Notes: generated by a model not told the origin, from the sequence alone. Positions 24,464-32,879 are shown, numbered from the stretch's first letter. The stretch is 43,975 nt of DNA from Acinetobacter sp. P8-3-8 (GCF_000214135.1 NZ_AFIE01000030.1:1-43975), one strand, 5' to 3'. Numbers and translations: made by a program.

Positions 24464-25747
24464 TTACTTTGGTGCCCAAGCAGGTTCACGTACTTCACCT
24501 TGTTCACTTGGTAAATTCATACGGAAACGGCCATCTGTAGACATGATTGCCAATAAGCCACGACTTCCTTCACGTGTCGCATAAACCACCATTTGTCCAT
24601 TTGGAGAGAAACTTGGTGATTCATCTAAACTCGTTGGCGTGAGAATGTTGGTAATTCCTGTTGAAATTTCTTGAATTGCAACTTTGTAGTTACTTCCAGA
24701 TGGACGATGTACCAATGCAACATATTTACCATCTGCACTTAGTGTTCCACGAGCATTAAATGCACCACGGAAAGTTAAGCGTTTTGTTGAATCATCTGCA
24801 AAGTTATAACGATAAATTTGAGCTGATCCACCACGGTCAGAGGTAAAAATAAATGATTTTCCATCTGGTGCATAACGTGCTTCTGTATCAATTGCGCTAT
24901 CGTTGGTAAGTCGTTTCACTTGGCGTGAATCTAAATCCATCTGATAAATCTCAGGATTACCATGCATAGAAGCTGTAAATAGCATTGATTTGCCATCAGG
25001 CGAGAAGCTCGGCGCACCGTTTAAACCACGGAAACTGGCTAATTTCTCACGTTGACCTGTTGCTAAATCTTGAACATAAATCGCAGGACGTTTGGTTTCA
25101 AACGACACATAAGCGATTTTTTTCGCATCAGGTGTCCAAGCAGGGGAAAGAATTGGATCTCGTGAGCTTAAAACGGTTTTTGGTTGCTCACCATCTGTAT
25201 CTGCAATTTGTAGCGTATAGCGCTGTTCAGGTGTTGCAGGATTACGCAGTACATAAGCAATTCGACCGCTGAAATCACCTTGAACACCTGTCAAAGCTTG
25301 ATAAATCGCATCACTGATCATATGTGCAGCAGAGCGTACTCGTGATGCAGGAACGGTAAGCAATTCATTGAGTAAGAATTTCTGCTTTTCAACATCATAC
25401 AATTGATAATGAACAGAAAGAGAGCCATCTGCATTGGTTTTCGATTCACCAAGCACTACATAAGGAACACCCGCAGCTTTCCATGCTTCAGCATTCACAT
25501 TGTTAATAGATGCTGTGGCAGGAAGATTTTGCGATGCACTGGTAAAACGACCCGAACGATTTAAATCTTGTTCCACCACTGGATAAATTGATTGATCATT
25601 ACTAAAGGGAATGATCGCAATTTTAGGTGCAGATTCAGGCGCTTTGGCAATTTCCAAATGGAGTTGTGCATAAGAGGTGGTAATGAGTGCAGGACTCAGT
25701 GCAGCAATAATTGCTAATCCTAATAGTTGTTTAGGCATGATTTTCAT
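24464..25747 (-). CDS. tolB: Tol-Pal system beta-propeller protein TolB
   Basis: A 427-residue periplasmic protein. The signal peptide (about 1-27) ends 'TTSYAQ'. The N-terminal alpha/beta domain ('PKIAIIPFSNDQSIYPVVEQ') precedes a six-bladed propeller made of repeats such as 'SPAWTPDAKKIAYVSF', 'APSFSPDGKSMLFTAS' and 'SPSFSPNGQMVVYAT'. TolB shuttles between Pal and TolA to relocate Pal during cell division. M4 (25738) is an alternative start. It lies downstream of two small genes that separate it from tolA, so tolB-pal probably has its own promoter. Confidence 0.97.
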   Translation of the reverse strand: MKIMPKQLLGLAIIAALSPALITTSYAQLHLEIAKAPESAPKIAIIPFSNDQSIYPVVEQDLNRSGRFTSASQNLPATASINNVNAEAWKAAGVPYVVLGESKTNADGSLSVHYQLYDVEKQKFLLNELLTVPASRVRSAAHMISDAIYQALTGVQGDFSGRIAYVLRNPATPEQRYTLQIADTDGEQPKTVLSSRDPILSPAWTPDAKKIAYVSFETKRPAIYVQDLATGQREKLASFRGLNGAPSFSPDGKSMLFTASMHGNPEIYQMDLDSRQVKRLTNDSAIDTEARYAPDGKSFIFTSDRGGSAQIYRYNFADDSTKRLTFRGAFNARGTLSADGKYVALVHRPSGSNYKVAIQEISTGITNILTPTSLDESPSFSPNGQMVVYATREGSRGLLAIMSTDGRFRMNLPSEQGEVREPAWAPK

Positions 25748-25848
25748 TGGACTTCATGTACTCAAATATTGGTTTTAAACTATGCATAGCTTTGTAGCAT
25801 AAAGAGATAATTTTAATCTATATAAAGCATGTAATTATGTATAAAAGA

Positions 25849-26289
25849 TTAAAGTCGTTTAGTTTCGCTATAAAAAACAAACTCAATTTTATTACAAAGA
25901 TGAATTTTGCTTTCATCTTTAGGCATGTCAAATGGCACAGATTTAAAAATAGCTTTTTTTATTGCTTGAACAGTAATGTCATTGTTGCGCCCATTGGTTT
26001 GAATTCTTTTAATTTTTCCATCATCTTTAAATTCAACAAGCACCTGTAGATTTTGATTGGAAGCGGTGAAGGGTAATTTTAGATTATCCATAATTTTCTG
26101 TAAATTATTGGTATGGCAAGTGAGTAATTGAGGTGTATTAATTAGTGTCAATGGGAGGTGAGTGACGGTTAAAGGCTCACCTGATGAATCTAATTTTTGT
26201 TGACTCTGTGTATCTGTAGCTTGTTCTGCAAAAGTAGCAGGAATAGATAAAGTGAGTATGCTGATTAAGCTGAAAATTTTCCAATTCAT
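25849..26289 (-). CDS. Secreted TolA C-terminal-domain-like protein, paralogue 2
   Basis: A 146-residue exported protein. The signal peptide (1-22) ends 'PATFAEQ'. After a variable linker, residues 60-140 contain 'LVEFKDDGKIKRIQTNGRN' and 'IKKAIFKSVPFDMPKDES', the same pattern as in the neighbouring TolA C-terminus. Two cysteines, 'LLTCHTNN' and 'IHLCNKIEF', are shared with paralogue 1 and could form a disulfide. It has no transmembrane anchor. Position directly upstream of tolB suggests a role linked to Tol-Pal. The start at 26289 is chosen over 26325 because it begins the signal peptide directly. Confidence 0.8.
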   Translation of the reverse strand: MNWKIFSLISILTLSIPATFAEQATDTQSQQKLDSSGEPLTVTHLPLTLINTPQLLTCHTNNLQKIMDNLKLPFTASNQNLQVLVEFKDDGKIKRIQTNGRNNDITVQAIKKAIFKSVPFDMPKDESKIHLCNKIEFVFYSETKRL

Positions 26290-26333
26290 TTTTATTGTCC
26301 CCAAAAACGCTAACAGATCTAACATAACATAAA

Positions 26334-26362
26334 GCTTTCAAATTCGGGATAAACCTGAAAGC
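26334..26362 (-). terminator. Hairpin between the two TolA-like paralogues
   Basis: Arms GCTTTCA (26334-26340) and TGAAAGC (26356-26362) with a 15-base loop, followed on the - strand by TTT. It may partly terminate transcription from the upstream paralogue. Confidence 0.5.
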
Positions 26363-26437
26363 GATTTCAAATCATTGTTTGACTTGGAATTGTAAATTCT
26401 AAGCGTATATAAAGATAATGATCTGAAATTTAACAAG

Positions 26438-26866
26438 TTAATATTTATTTAGAAAACTAAATTCAATCTTGTTACACAAATGGGCTTTAGATTCATCGGC
26501 TACGGTTTCAAAAGGTGCTGATTTATAAATCGCTTTTTTAAGCGCTTTTACAATGATGTCATTGTTCCTTCCATTGATTTGAATGCTTTTTACTCGACCA
26601 TCCTCTTTAAGCTCCACAACGAGATCGTAATGATACTCAGCATTTGTCTCAGGAAGTTTTAGATTTTTCATTATTTTTTGAAAATTATGGTAGGAGCAAG
26701 AAGCAAACAGGGTGTCGTTTTTAGGCGCTGGAATTGCTGATATTGTTGGCTCATTGCTTAGTACTATATTTTGTTGATTCTGTATTTCTATAGCTTGTTC
26801 ATTCTCAGCAAAAGTAGCAGAAGATAAAGCTAGTAGGCTGATTAAACTAAAAATTTTCCCATACAT
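26438..26866 (-). CDS. Secreted TolA C-terminal-domain-like protein, paralogue 1
   Basis: A 142-residue exported protein. The signal peptide (1-20) ends 'SSATFAEN'. Its C-terminal 60 residues ('VVELKEDGRVKSIQING', 'LKKAIYKSAPFETVADES') align almost without gaps to the TolA C-terminus ('RVTLTESGAVASVIVNAS', 'VEQAVRSAAPFPMPSDPD'). It shares signal peptide, two cysteines ('FASCSYHN', 'AHLCNKIEFSF') and overall layout with paralogue 2, so the pair arose by tandem duplication. It is separated from tolA by a strong terminator. Function is unknown; binding TolB, Pal or TolA partners is an inference. Confidence 0.8.
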   Translation of the reverse strand: MYGKIFSLISLLALSSATFAENEQAIEIQNQQNIVLSNEPTISAIPAPKNDTLFASCSYHNFQKIMKNLKLPETNAEYHYDLVVELKEDGRVKSIQINGRNNDIIVKALKKAIYKSAPFETVADESKAHLCNKIEFSFLNKY

Positions 26867-26906
26867 TTTTATTGTTCCTGAAACGCTAACAACTCCAAAA
26901 TAGCAT

Positions 26907-26928
26907 AAACCCTGCCGAAGCAGGGTTT
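26907..26928 (-). terminator. tolA terminator
   Basis: Arms AAACCCTGC (26907-26915) and GCAGGGTTT (26920-26928) with a CGAA loop (TTCG on the - strand), directly after tolA. It separates ybgC-tolQRA from the downstream genes. Confidence 0.85.
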
Positions 26929-26948
26929 AAAATATTCATTTCAGTATT

Positions 26949-28229
26949 TTACTTCACTGTAAATGAAGCGCTAAAACTTCGTGCTTCACGTCTTGCATCG
27001 GGATCGGATGGCATTGGGAACGGTGCAGCACTTCTGACAGCCTGTTCAACACTGGCTTTAACGTCTGGATCAGAAGCATTCACAATCACAGAAGCAACAG
27101 CACCACTTTCAGTTAATGTGACTCGAGCAGTCGCTTTTTGACCAGATGAACCTGCTGGCATACGCCATGCATTACGTACTTTATTTTCAAAGTCACGTTT
27201 TGCAGAAGATGCAATCTTTCTTGCTTCTGCTTTTTTATTGGCAGCAGCTTCTTTAGCTTTTTCAGCCGCAGATGCTTTTTCCTCATCCAATTCACGGGCT
27301 AGGTCAGCTTTACGTTTAGCTTCTGCATCAGCTTTTGCAGCAGCATCTGCTTTGGCTTTATTTGCTGCATCAGTTTTTGCCTTTGCAGCAGCGTCTGCTT
27401 TGGCTTTGTTAGCTGCATCAGTTTTTGCTTTTGCAGCAGCGTCTGCTTTGGCTTTGTTCGCTGCATCAGCTTTTGCCTTTGCAGCAGCGTCCGCTTTGGC
27501 TTTGTTCGCCGCATCAGTTTTTGCTTTTGCAACAGCATCTGCTTTGGCTTTGTTCGCCGCATCAGCTTTTGCCTTTGCAACATCGTCCGCTTTAGCTTGA
27601 CGTGCTTTTTCTGCGGCATCCGCATTACGTTTTGCTTGTTCATTCAGCTTGAGTTGATGTGCTTTTTCAGCGGCATCTGCTTTGGCTTTTTGAAGGGCTT
27701 CTTGTTTTGCTTTGGCAGCAGCTTCAGCTTTTGCAACAGCATCCGCTTTCGCTTGTTGCATGATTTCTGCAGCTTTTTGTTTTGCCTTTTCAGCGGCATC
27801 CGCTTTAGCTTGCGCTAATTTGGCTGCTTTTTCTTGAGCCATTTGCGCAGCCGCAGCCTCTTGTTGACGTGCTACCGCTTTTGCTTCTTCAGCCGCCTTT
27901 TTCATTTCGGCAGCTTTCATATCTTCTGGCTTGGGTTTGCTTTCAGCAGGAATTACTGGCGCAGTTGGATTGGGTTCAGCCGTTTGTTTAACTTGCTCAG
28001 CAACTTTAGTATCCGCCGTTTCTTCTGAATCCGTTTGCTCTAAAGGTTTTGCTTCGAGTAGTGGTAAGTCTTCAGGTTTTATCAGCACTGTTTTAATTTG
28101 CTTAGGTGGTTCAGGTGGCTTACTTAAACCGAGAAAAAGTAAGCCAGTTATCGCCACCATGTGGATTCCAAAGGTGAACCCAAGTGCAATCGCTTTTTCT
28201 TTAGATTGCGGCTTTTGAATATTTTTCAT
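26949..28229 (-). CDS. tolA: Tol-Pal inner-membrane protein TolA
   Basis: A 426-residue protein that spans the periplasm. Residues 13-36 form the inner-membrane anchor that contacts TolQ and TolR. A Pro-rich stretch (38-100) and a long Lys/Ala/Glu-rich helix (105-340) follow, including ten 8-residue repeats. Residues 345-426 form the C-terminal TonB-like domain that binds TolB and Pal ('ENKVRNAWRMPAG', 'AAPFPMPSDPDARREARSF'). Proton flow through TolQR energises it. The start is 3 bp from the tolR stop. TolA is also a common entry point for phages and bacteriocins. Confidence 0.96.
   Translation of the reverse strand: MKNIQKPQSKEKAIALGFTFGIHMVAITGLLFLGLSKPPEPPKQIKTVLIKPEDLPLLEAKPLEQTDSEETADTKVAEQVKQTAEPNPTAPVIPAESKPKPEDMKAAEMKKAAEEAKAVARQQEAAAAQMAQEKAAKLAQAKADAAEKAKQKAAEIMQQAKADAVAKAEAAAKAKQEALQKAKADAAEKAHQLKLNEQAKRNADAAEKARQAKADDVAKAKADAANKAKADAVAKAKTDAANKAKADAAAKAKADAANKAKADAAAKAKTDAANKAKADAAAKAKTDAANKAKADAAAKADAEAKRKADLARELDEEKASAAEKAKEAAANKKAEARKIASSAKRDFENKVRNAWRMPAGSSGQKATARVTLTESGAVASVIVNASDPDVKASVEQAVRSAAPFPMPSDPDARREARSFSASFTVK
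27333..27572 (-). repeat. Tandem repeat in the tolA helical domain
   Basis: Ten 24-bp units encode 8-residue variants of 'AKADAANK' (alternating AKxDAANK and AKADAAAK), i.e. five 48-bp double units covering TolA residues about 220-299. Such near-identical units are prone to gain or loss, so domain length may vary between strains. Confidence 0.9.
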
Positions 28230-28232
28230 AAC

Positions 28233-28685
28233 TTACTTTACAGGCTCAGTCAGTAACCCAACTTGGCTTAAACCAGCATCTTGAAGTGTTGACATCAACT
28301 TCATGATCTCACCATAAGGGCGTGATTCACTACCATTAATTAACACAGTGAGTTGTTTTTTGTCAGCTTCAGCCTGTTGTTGACTCTCAATCAATACAGC
28401 TTTTAACTCTTCAAGTGTCATCGCATCATTTTTATGTGCTTTATCTTCGAGTTTGATGGTTCCATCAGCTTCTAAAGTGACAATTGCGGGGCGCTCATCT
28501 TGAGAAGAAAGTGGTTTATTATTGGCCTGTGGTAAATCGACTTTTACCCCAGTGGTAATCATCGGCGCTGTAACCATAAAAATAACCAACAAAACTAACA
28601 TCACGTCGATATATGGAACGACATTCATATCACTTTTTAAAGGTTTTTTAATACGGTCAAAACTGCCTGAGCGTCGGATTGCCAT
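28233..28685 (-). CDS. tolR: Tol-Pal proton-channel protein TolR
   Basis: A 150-residue ExbD/TolR protein with a single transmembrane helix (about 23-43, 'VPYIDVMLVLLVIFMVTAPM') that carries the conserved proton-path aspartate D27. The periplasmic domain ends '...MKLMSTLQDAGLSQVGLLTEP'. TolR and TolQ form the motor that energises TolA. The start ATG shares its A with the tolQ stop (TAATG), so the two are translationally coupled. Confidence 0.97.
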   Translation of the reverse strand: MAIRRSGSFDRIKKPLKSDMNVVPYIDVMLVLLVIFMVTAPMITTGVKVDLPQANNKPLSSQDERPAIVTLEADGTIKLEDKAHKNDAMTLEELKAVLIESQQQAEADKKQLTVLINGSESRPYGEIMKLMSTLQDAGLSQVGLLTEPVK

Positions 28686-29398
28686 TATTCAGCTTCCTGT
28701 GTAGTACCCACAGACTGACGTTGTAATAGCGCCACCATTTCTTCTGCAAATAATGCACGATCTGAATAGATTTCTTCGCCCTTAGCTGTGTAATGGTTAA
28801 ATGCCAATACAGCAGGAATTGCAGCAAAAAGACCAATCGCTGTTGCAATCAAAGCTTCGGCAATACCCGGAGCGACGGTAGCCAGTGTGACTTGATCTAC
28901 TTGGGCTAAACCGATGAAAGCATTCATGATGCCCCAAACTGTACCAAATAAACCGACATAAGGTGCAACTGAACCAATACTGGCTAAAGCACTTAAACCT
29001 TGTTCTAAACGGCTTTGGTCGCGGCTTAAACCGACACGTAGAATACGTTCTGTACCTTCGATTCGGGGTGCAATATCAGCATTACGCTTTTTGAGTTTTA
29101 AGAATTCACTCAAACCTTGATAAAAAATATCTTCTAAACCATCACGTTTAGAATTCAGTTGAGCATTGTTATATAAAGTGTTGAGCTCAGCGCCAGACCA
29201 GAAGATTTTTTGAAAATGACTATCTCCTTGTCTTGCACGTTTATAGCCCATATGTAACTTGGCAATCAAATACCAACTAAAAACAGACGCCAGTACTAAA
29301 ACTAGCATGACCAATTGAACCACAGGGCTCGCTTGTAAAATTAAATCAGAGATGTGTAGAGAAGATTCTAGTTGTGTTGCCATAGTTACATGTGCCAA
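28685..29398 (-). CDS. tolQ: Tol-Pal proton-channel protein TolQ
   Basis: A 237-residue MotA/TolQ/ExbB-family membrane protein. Transmembrane segments lie at about 25-46, 138-160 ('APYVGLFGTVWGIMNAFIGL', the family signature) and 172-200. It forms the ring around the TolR helices that carries protons to power TolA. It begins 8 bp after ybgC ends, and overlaps tolR by one base. Confidence 0.97.
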   Translation of the reverse strand: MAHVTMATQLESSLHISDLILQASPVVQLVMLVLVLASVFSWYLIAKLHMGYKRARQGDSHFQKIFWSGAELNTLYNNAQLNSKRDGLEDIFYQGLSEFLKLKKRNADIAPRIEGTERILRVGLSRDQSRLEQGLSALASIGSVAPYVGLFGTVWGIMNAFIGLAQVDQVTLATVAPGIAEALIATAIGLFAAIPAVLAFNHYTAKGEEIYSDRALFAEEMVALLQRQSVGTTQEAE

Positions 29399-29406
29399 TA
29401 GTATTT

Positions 29407-29814
29407 TTATTCGTGAGCTAATTCTCGAAGAATTAAATCACGGATTTCGTCAGGAATTCTGCGGGGTTTCATGTCAGTACTTAAACATGCCAATTCCACC
29501 TCGCCAGAAGCAAGCATGATTTCACCACGATATATATTTTGTTGCAATACAAATGACGAAGCTTTACATGAAACTACACTTGCTGTAACAGTAATAAGAT
29601 CGTCCATAAGTATAGGGCGAGAATATTTCAATGCAATTTTATGCACCACAAAATTGTAATCTTTTTGATGCCAATAGTGGTCAATACCAGATGCACGTAA
29701 CCACTCGGTGCGAGCACGTTCCATAAAACGGATATGATTGGCATGATATACGATACCACCAGCATCGGTATCTTCAATATAAACACGAAGTTGAAATTCA
29801 AATTTGTTCGCCAT
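29407..29814 (-). CDS. ybgC: Acyl-CoA thioesterase YbgC of the tol-pal cluster
   Basis: A 135-residue single hot-dog-fold thioesterase. The active-site motif 'YIEDTDAGGIVYHANHIRFM' contains catalytic D17. The family hydrolyses short-chain acyl-CoA or acyl-ACP and is thought to act with phospholipid metabolism at the cytoplasmic face of the Tol complex. It is the first gene of the - strand operon ybgC-tolQ-tolR-tolA. Its promoter should lie in the 245-bp divergent region up to 30059. Confidence 0.95.
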   Translation of the reverse strand: MANKFEFQLRVYIEDTDAGGIVYHANHIRFMERARTEWLRASGIDHYWHQKDYNFVVHKIALKYSRPILMDDLITVTASVVSCKASSFVLQQNIYRGEIMLASGEVELACLSTDMKPRRIPDEIRDLILRELAHE

Positions 29815-30059
29815 GATGCTGACCTACTTCTTAATTCAATTTGCTGATTCATCACTTGAACTGAGGAAACGCTTCTGAGAGAAAATGAATATTTCCACTC
29901 ATATTCAAGTTATATAATGCGTGGCAGTTTAGCACTCTAATTTTTCAGTCCAATGGCACAAGGTGTCAATTCGTTTTACGCTGAAATATTTTATTCAATG
30001 CTCATTTACTTAAACAATATTTCAAAGTATTAATAAATATAGAAATTGAGAAATATCTT

Positions 30060-30644
30060 ATGAAACGATTTTTTTATCTATTGATTAGTGTATTGCTGGG
30101 GTATTGGGTTTGGACACATTGGCTAAAACCCAATAGTGGTGTCATGGATGCTCCGAATTATCGGGAGGTCACTGAACAAGTCAAAACTTTTGATGGATTC
30201 ACCATGACAAACTTATCTGTTTTTGAAGGAGAGTTTAGAGTTTTATCTCGTGAAAATTATAGTGTTGGTCGGGAAGCTGAAATTAGCCCAGTAGACTTCG
30301 CTTTAGGGTGGGGGAAAATGGCAGAACCTGAGGTTTATAAACAACTTTCAATTCGACAAAGTAATCGTTGGTATTATTGGCGTTATGAAAATACACCACC
30401 TATTGATATTAGAGAAATTGAAACACACAGTGCAAATATGCACATCATTCCTGCAAATAAAGAAATTGCAAAACAAATCGCTAAAGTGGATCAGGATGAT
30501 TTAATTTACTTAAAAGGTCAGCTTGTTGAAGTGAGTTCACAAGATGGTTGGACATGGCGCAGTTCTTTGTCTCGTGAAGATACTGGCAGTGGTGCTTGTG
30601 AATTATTTTTAGTTGAGGATATTAGAATTATTGCAAGCAGTTAA
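30060..30644 (+). CDS. Conserved membrane-anchored protein of unknown function
   Basis: A 194-residue protein with one N-terminal transmembrane segment (3-21, 'FFYLLISVLLGYWVWTHWL') and a C-terminal soluble domain. Strongly patterned stretches suggest a conserved proteobacterial family without an accepted role: 'ISPVDFALGWGKMAEPEVY', 'SNRWYYWRYENTPP', 'HSANMHIIPAN' and 'WTWRSSLSREDTGSGACEL'. The 'DLIYLKGQLVEV' segment looks like an OB-like barrel strand. It stands alone, divergent from the ybgC-tol operon. No catalytic motif was recognised. Confidence 0.75.
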   Translation: MKRFFYLLISVLLGYWVWTHWLKPNSGVMDAPNYREVTEQVKTFDGFTMTNLSVFEGEFRVLSRENYSVGREAEISPVDFALGWGKMAEPEVYKQLSIRQSNRWYYWRYENTPPIDIREIETHSANMHIIPANKEIAKQIAKVDQDDLIYLKGQLVEVSSQDGWTWRSSLSREDTGSGACELFLVEDIRIIASS

Positions 30645-30756
30645 TATTAAGGATAAGCCTAATATTGGCGTATGACGAGTTTGAGAAGTTAATTTCTCCT
30701 TACTAAATTATGCTCCATTAAATAATTAACGAGAATCAATAAAGGAAATTTTCAAA

Positions 30757-31632
30757 ATGGAAACAACGAATAATATTTCACGATTGTATTTACAAAAATT
30801 AGGCTTTTTTGATGTATCGCTTGAACCAACACTAGAAAATTTAAACAAATTGCTAGCATCACACGTACAAAATATTCCGTTTGGTAATTTTAATCCATTT
30901 CTAGGTTTAAGTGTAATGTTGGATATTACAACATTAAGTGAAAAGATTTTAATACAAGGTCGAGAAGCTTATTGTTTTGAACATAATATCTTAGCGAAAC
31001 ATGTTTTAAATGAATTGGGATACAATGCATTTAATGTGTTATGTCGTGTTTATTATAAAAATCAGCCTACAGAATCTCCAGGGAAAACGCATTTAGTGAC
31101 TGTTGTTCGATTGGATGATTCATTATATCTGTTTGACCCTGGTTTTGGCGGAATGACACCAACAAAAGTGCTGTCGTTAAAGTCTTTGGAAACTTCACAA
31201 GAAACTTTAAATGAACCTTTTCGCTTTATACCAGTCGCAGATAGTGGGGTAGTAGATTCAGCATTGTTAGATATGAAATATATGTTGCAAGTCTGTATTT
31301 CTGGACAATGGGATAATGTCTATGCCTTTAATCCTGAGCAGCTCGCTGCTGATGCTGATATCAAAATCGCAAATTGGTTTATGTCTACATATCCAAAGTG
31401 TCCATTTACTCAAAATTTAATATTATCCATTGTCAAAGGACAAGAGCGCTATAATTTTAGTAATGGTGTTCTCAATGTATACAGCGAAAATAATCAGGTT
31501 AGGCAACAAACGATGAAGAATACTGATGAATTAAAGGATGTTTTGGTTTCTATTTTTAAACTGAACCTAAAGGCATTAAATTTTGATGATGCTGTTCAAA
31601 AACTGAGAAAAAATAATCTTTTATCAATATAA
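30757..31632 (+). CDS. Arylamine N-acetyltransferase
   Basis: A 291-residue NAT-family enzyme that moves an acetyl group from acetyl-CoA to arylamines, hydrazines or related amines. The catalytic triad is visible as C73 ('REAYCFEHN'), H112 ('KTHLVTVV') and D127 ('FDPGFGG'). The usual family motifs are RGGxCxExN and DVGFG; here the two glycines and the Val are changed, so substrate range may differ. Some relatives act in secondary metabolism. AAAGGAAA lies upstream of the ATG. Monocistronic and convergent with lpxO. Confidence 0.9.
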   Translation: METTNNISRLYLQKLGFFDVSLEPTLENLNKLLASHVQNIPFGNFNPFLGLSVMLDITTLSEKILIQGREAYCFEHNILAKHVLNELGYNAFNVLCRVYYKNQPTESPGKTHLVTVVRLDDSLYLFDPGFGGMTPTKVLSLKSLETSQETLNEPFRFIPVADSGVVDSALLDMKYMLQVCISGQWDNVYAFNPEQLAADADIKIANWFMSTYPKCPFTQNLILSIVKGQERYNFSNGVLNVYSENNQVRQQTMKNTDELKDVLVSIFKLNLKALNFDDAVQKLRKNNLLSI

Positions 31633-31687
31633 AAGTTTGTTAGGTCTTTTTATTTGTAGACATAAGTTGATTTTATTTTGCTAAAAA

Positions 31688-31722
31688 AAGCCAAGTTTAA
31701 CAATTTGATAAAGCTTGGCTTA
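31688..31722. terminator. Bidirectional hairpin between convergent genes
   Basis: AAGCCAAG (31688-31695) pairs with CTTGGCTT (31714-31721), extended by A/T pairs. It lies between the ends of the acetyltransferase and lpxO genes, and shares GCTTGGCTTAAA with the inverted repeat at 9787-9837. Confidence 0.65.
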
Positions 31723-31792
31723 AATCATTCACGATCTTTCTACTGCATAAAATCACTATATAAAAAGATCATGAATAGATAAATTCTGATTT

Positions 31793-32698
31793 TTATATCA
31801 AACTTGGGAGTAATATCAATAATATAATCAAGCCAAACAGTAGCCATTTATAAAAATAATAAAGTTTTCTATTTTTAGCTTTGATTTCACGGCCTTTTGC
31901 GTGAACTGCATAACCATATTTAAAAACTCTATTGATAAATCCCGTATGGTCATTTTCATCATTGGGAGAGCTTGCCGCAGACATCACATTGCGACCAAAC
32001 CATGAGTTGAATGCTTCAGCCCATTTCCATTTCATTGGTCGCTCTATATCACAAAATAGAATGATTCGTGTTTCACCAGATTTGTTTTCAGCCCAATGCA
32101 CAAAAGTTTCATCAAACAACGTTGCTTCACCATCACGCCAACTATAACGTTCTTGATCAACTTCAATAAAACAAGCATCGCTATTTGGTGTTTTTAAACC
32201 TAAATGATAACGCACGGAACCTGCATAAGGATCACGATGTTTTCCTAGATAGCTACCATTAGGCAATTCTGCAAACATTGCTGCTTTTACACTTGGAATT
32301 TTTTCAAGTAGAGCCACGGTTTTTGGACAAAGCTGTTGCGCTGATGGATGGCTTTGTTGGTACCATTTTAAATAAAAGCGTTTCCAACCACGTTTGAAAA
32401 AAGTATTAAAGCCAGCATCATTATTGCTTTCTGCGGCTTTAATTTGGTTTTGTAACACAATGGCTTCATCTCTGATCATTTCCCAATTGTCTTGCAATGG
32501 TTGTAATTCAGGAAAAGATTTAGTGTCAAAAAACGCTCGATTTGGGAGACTGGAAAAACCAGTCATAAACATATTTACTGGGCCTAAAAATGTAGAGTGA
32601 TCAAACAGTTGACGTGAGAATTTTAATTTTTCCTTACCTCTTAAATGTGCGTATAAGACACTCAGTATAAAGATGAGAATAATTACAATTGCATACAT
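31793..32698 (-). CDS. lpxO: Lipid A 2-hydroxylase LpxO
   Basis: A 301-residue Fe(II)/2-oxoglutarate-dependent hydroxylase of the aspartyl/asparaginyl beta-hydroxylase fold, with the LpxO layout. The N-terminal anchor is 1-17 and a C-terminal transmembrane segment is 281-299. The iron site is H154-x-D156 ('YLGKHRDPYAGS') and H201 ('DETFVHWAEN'), with R211 for 2-oxoglutarate. It adds a hydroxyl to a secondary acyl chain of lipid A, which can lower recognition by host peptides and receptors. Monocistronic. Confidence 0.9.
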   Translation of the reverse strand: MYAIVIILIFILSVLYAHLRGKEKLKFSRQLFDHSTFLGPVNMFMTGFSSLPNRAFFDTKSFPELQPLQDNWEMIRDEAIVLQNQIKAAESNNDAGFNTFFKRGWKRFYLKWYQQSHPSAQQLCPKTVALLEKIPSVKAAMFAELPNGSYLGKHRDPYAGSVRYHLGLKTPNSDACFIEVDQERYSWRDGEATLFDETFVHWAENKSGETRIILFCDIERPMKWKWAEAFNSWFGRNVMSAASSPNDENDHTGFINRVFKYGYAVHAKGREIKAKNRKLYYFYKWLLFGLIILLILLPSLI

Positions 32699-32833
32699 AA
32701 GTTTGGTTGATGACGTTCGAAAGGGAACAATAATTTTAACGTATTTTTCTTAAAAAAAAGTTTGAATATTTTAAGGAAAATAATAATTTTAAGGTGTAAA
32801 AAGGCGTTAATAATTTTAGTTATTGTATTTTAA

Positions 32834-32859
32834 AGGAATATGATTTATTCCATATTCCT
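32834..32859 (-). terminator. ruvB terminator
   Basis: Arms AGGAATATG (32834-32842) and CATATTCCT (32851-32859), eight-base loop, just after the ruvB stop. Confidence 0.65.
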
Positions 32860-32879
32860 CAATATGCTTCATCTATGAT

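Noticed and set aside
27238-27600. Ala/Phe/Ser-rich + strand frame opposite tolA
   Set aside because: It is an antisense by-product of the Lys/Ala-rich repeat; other long frames opposite tolA have the same cause.
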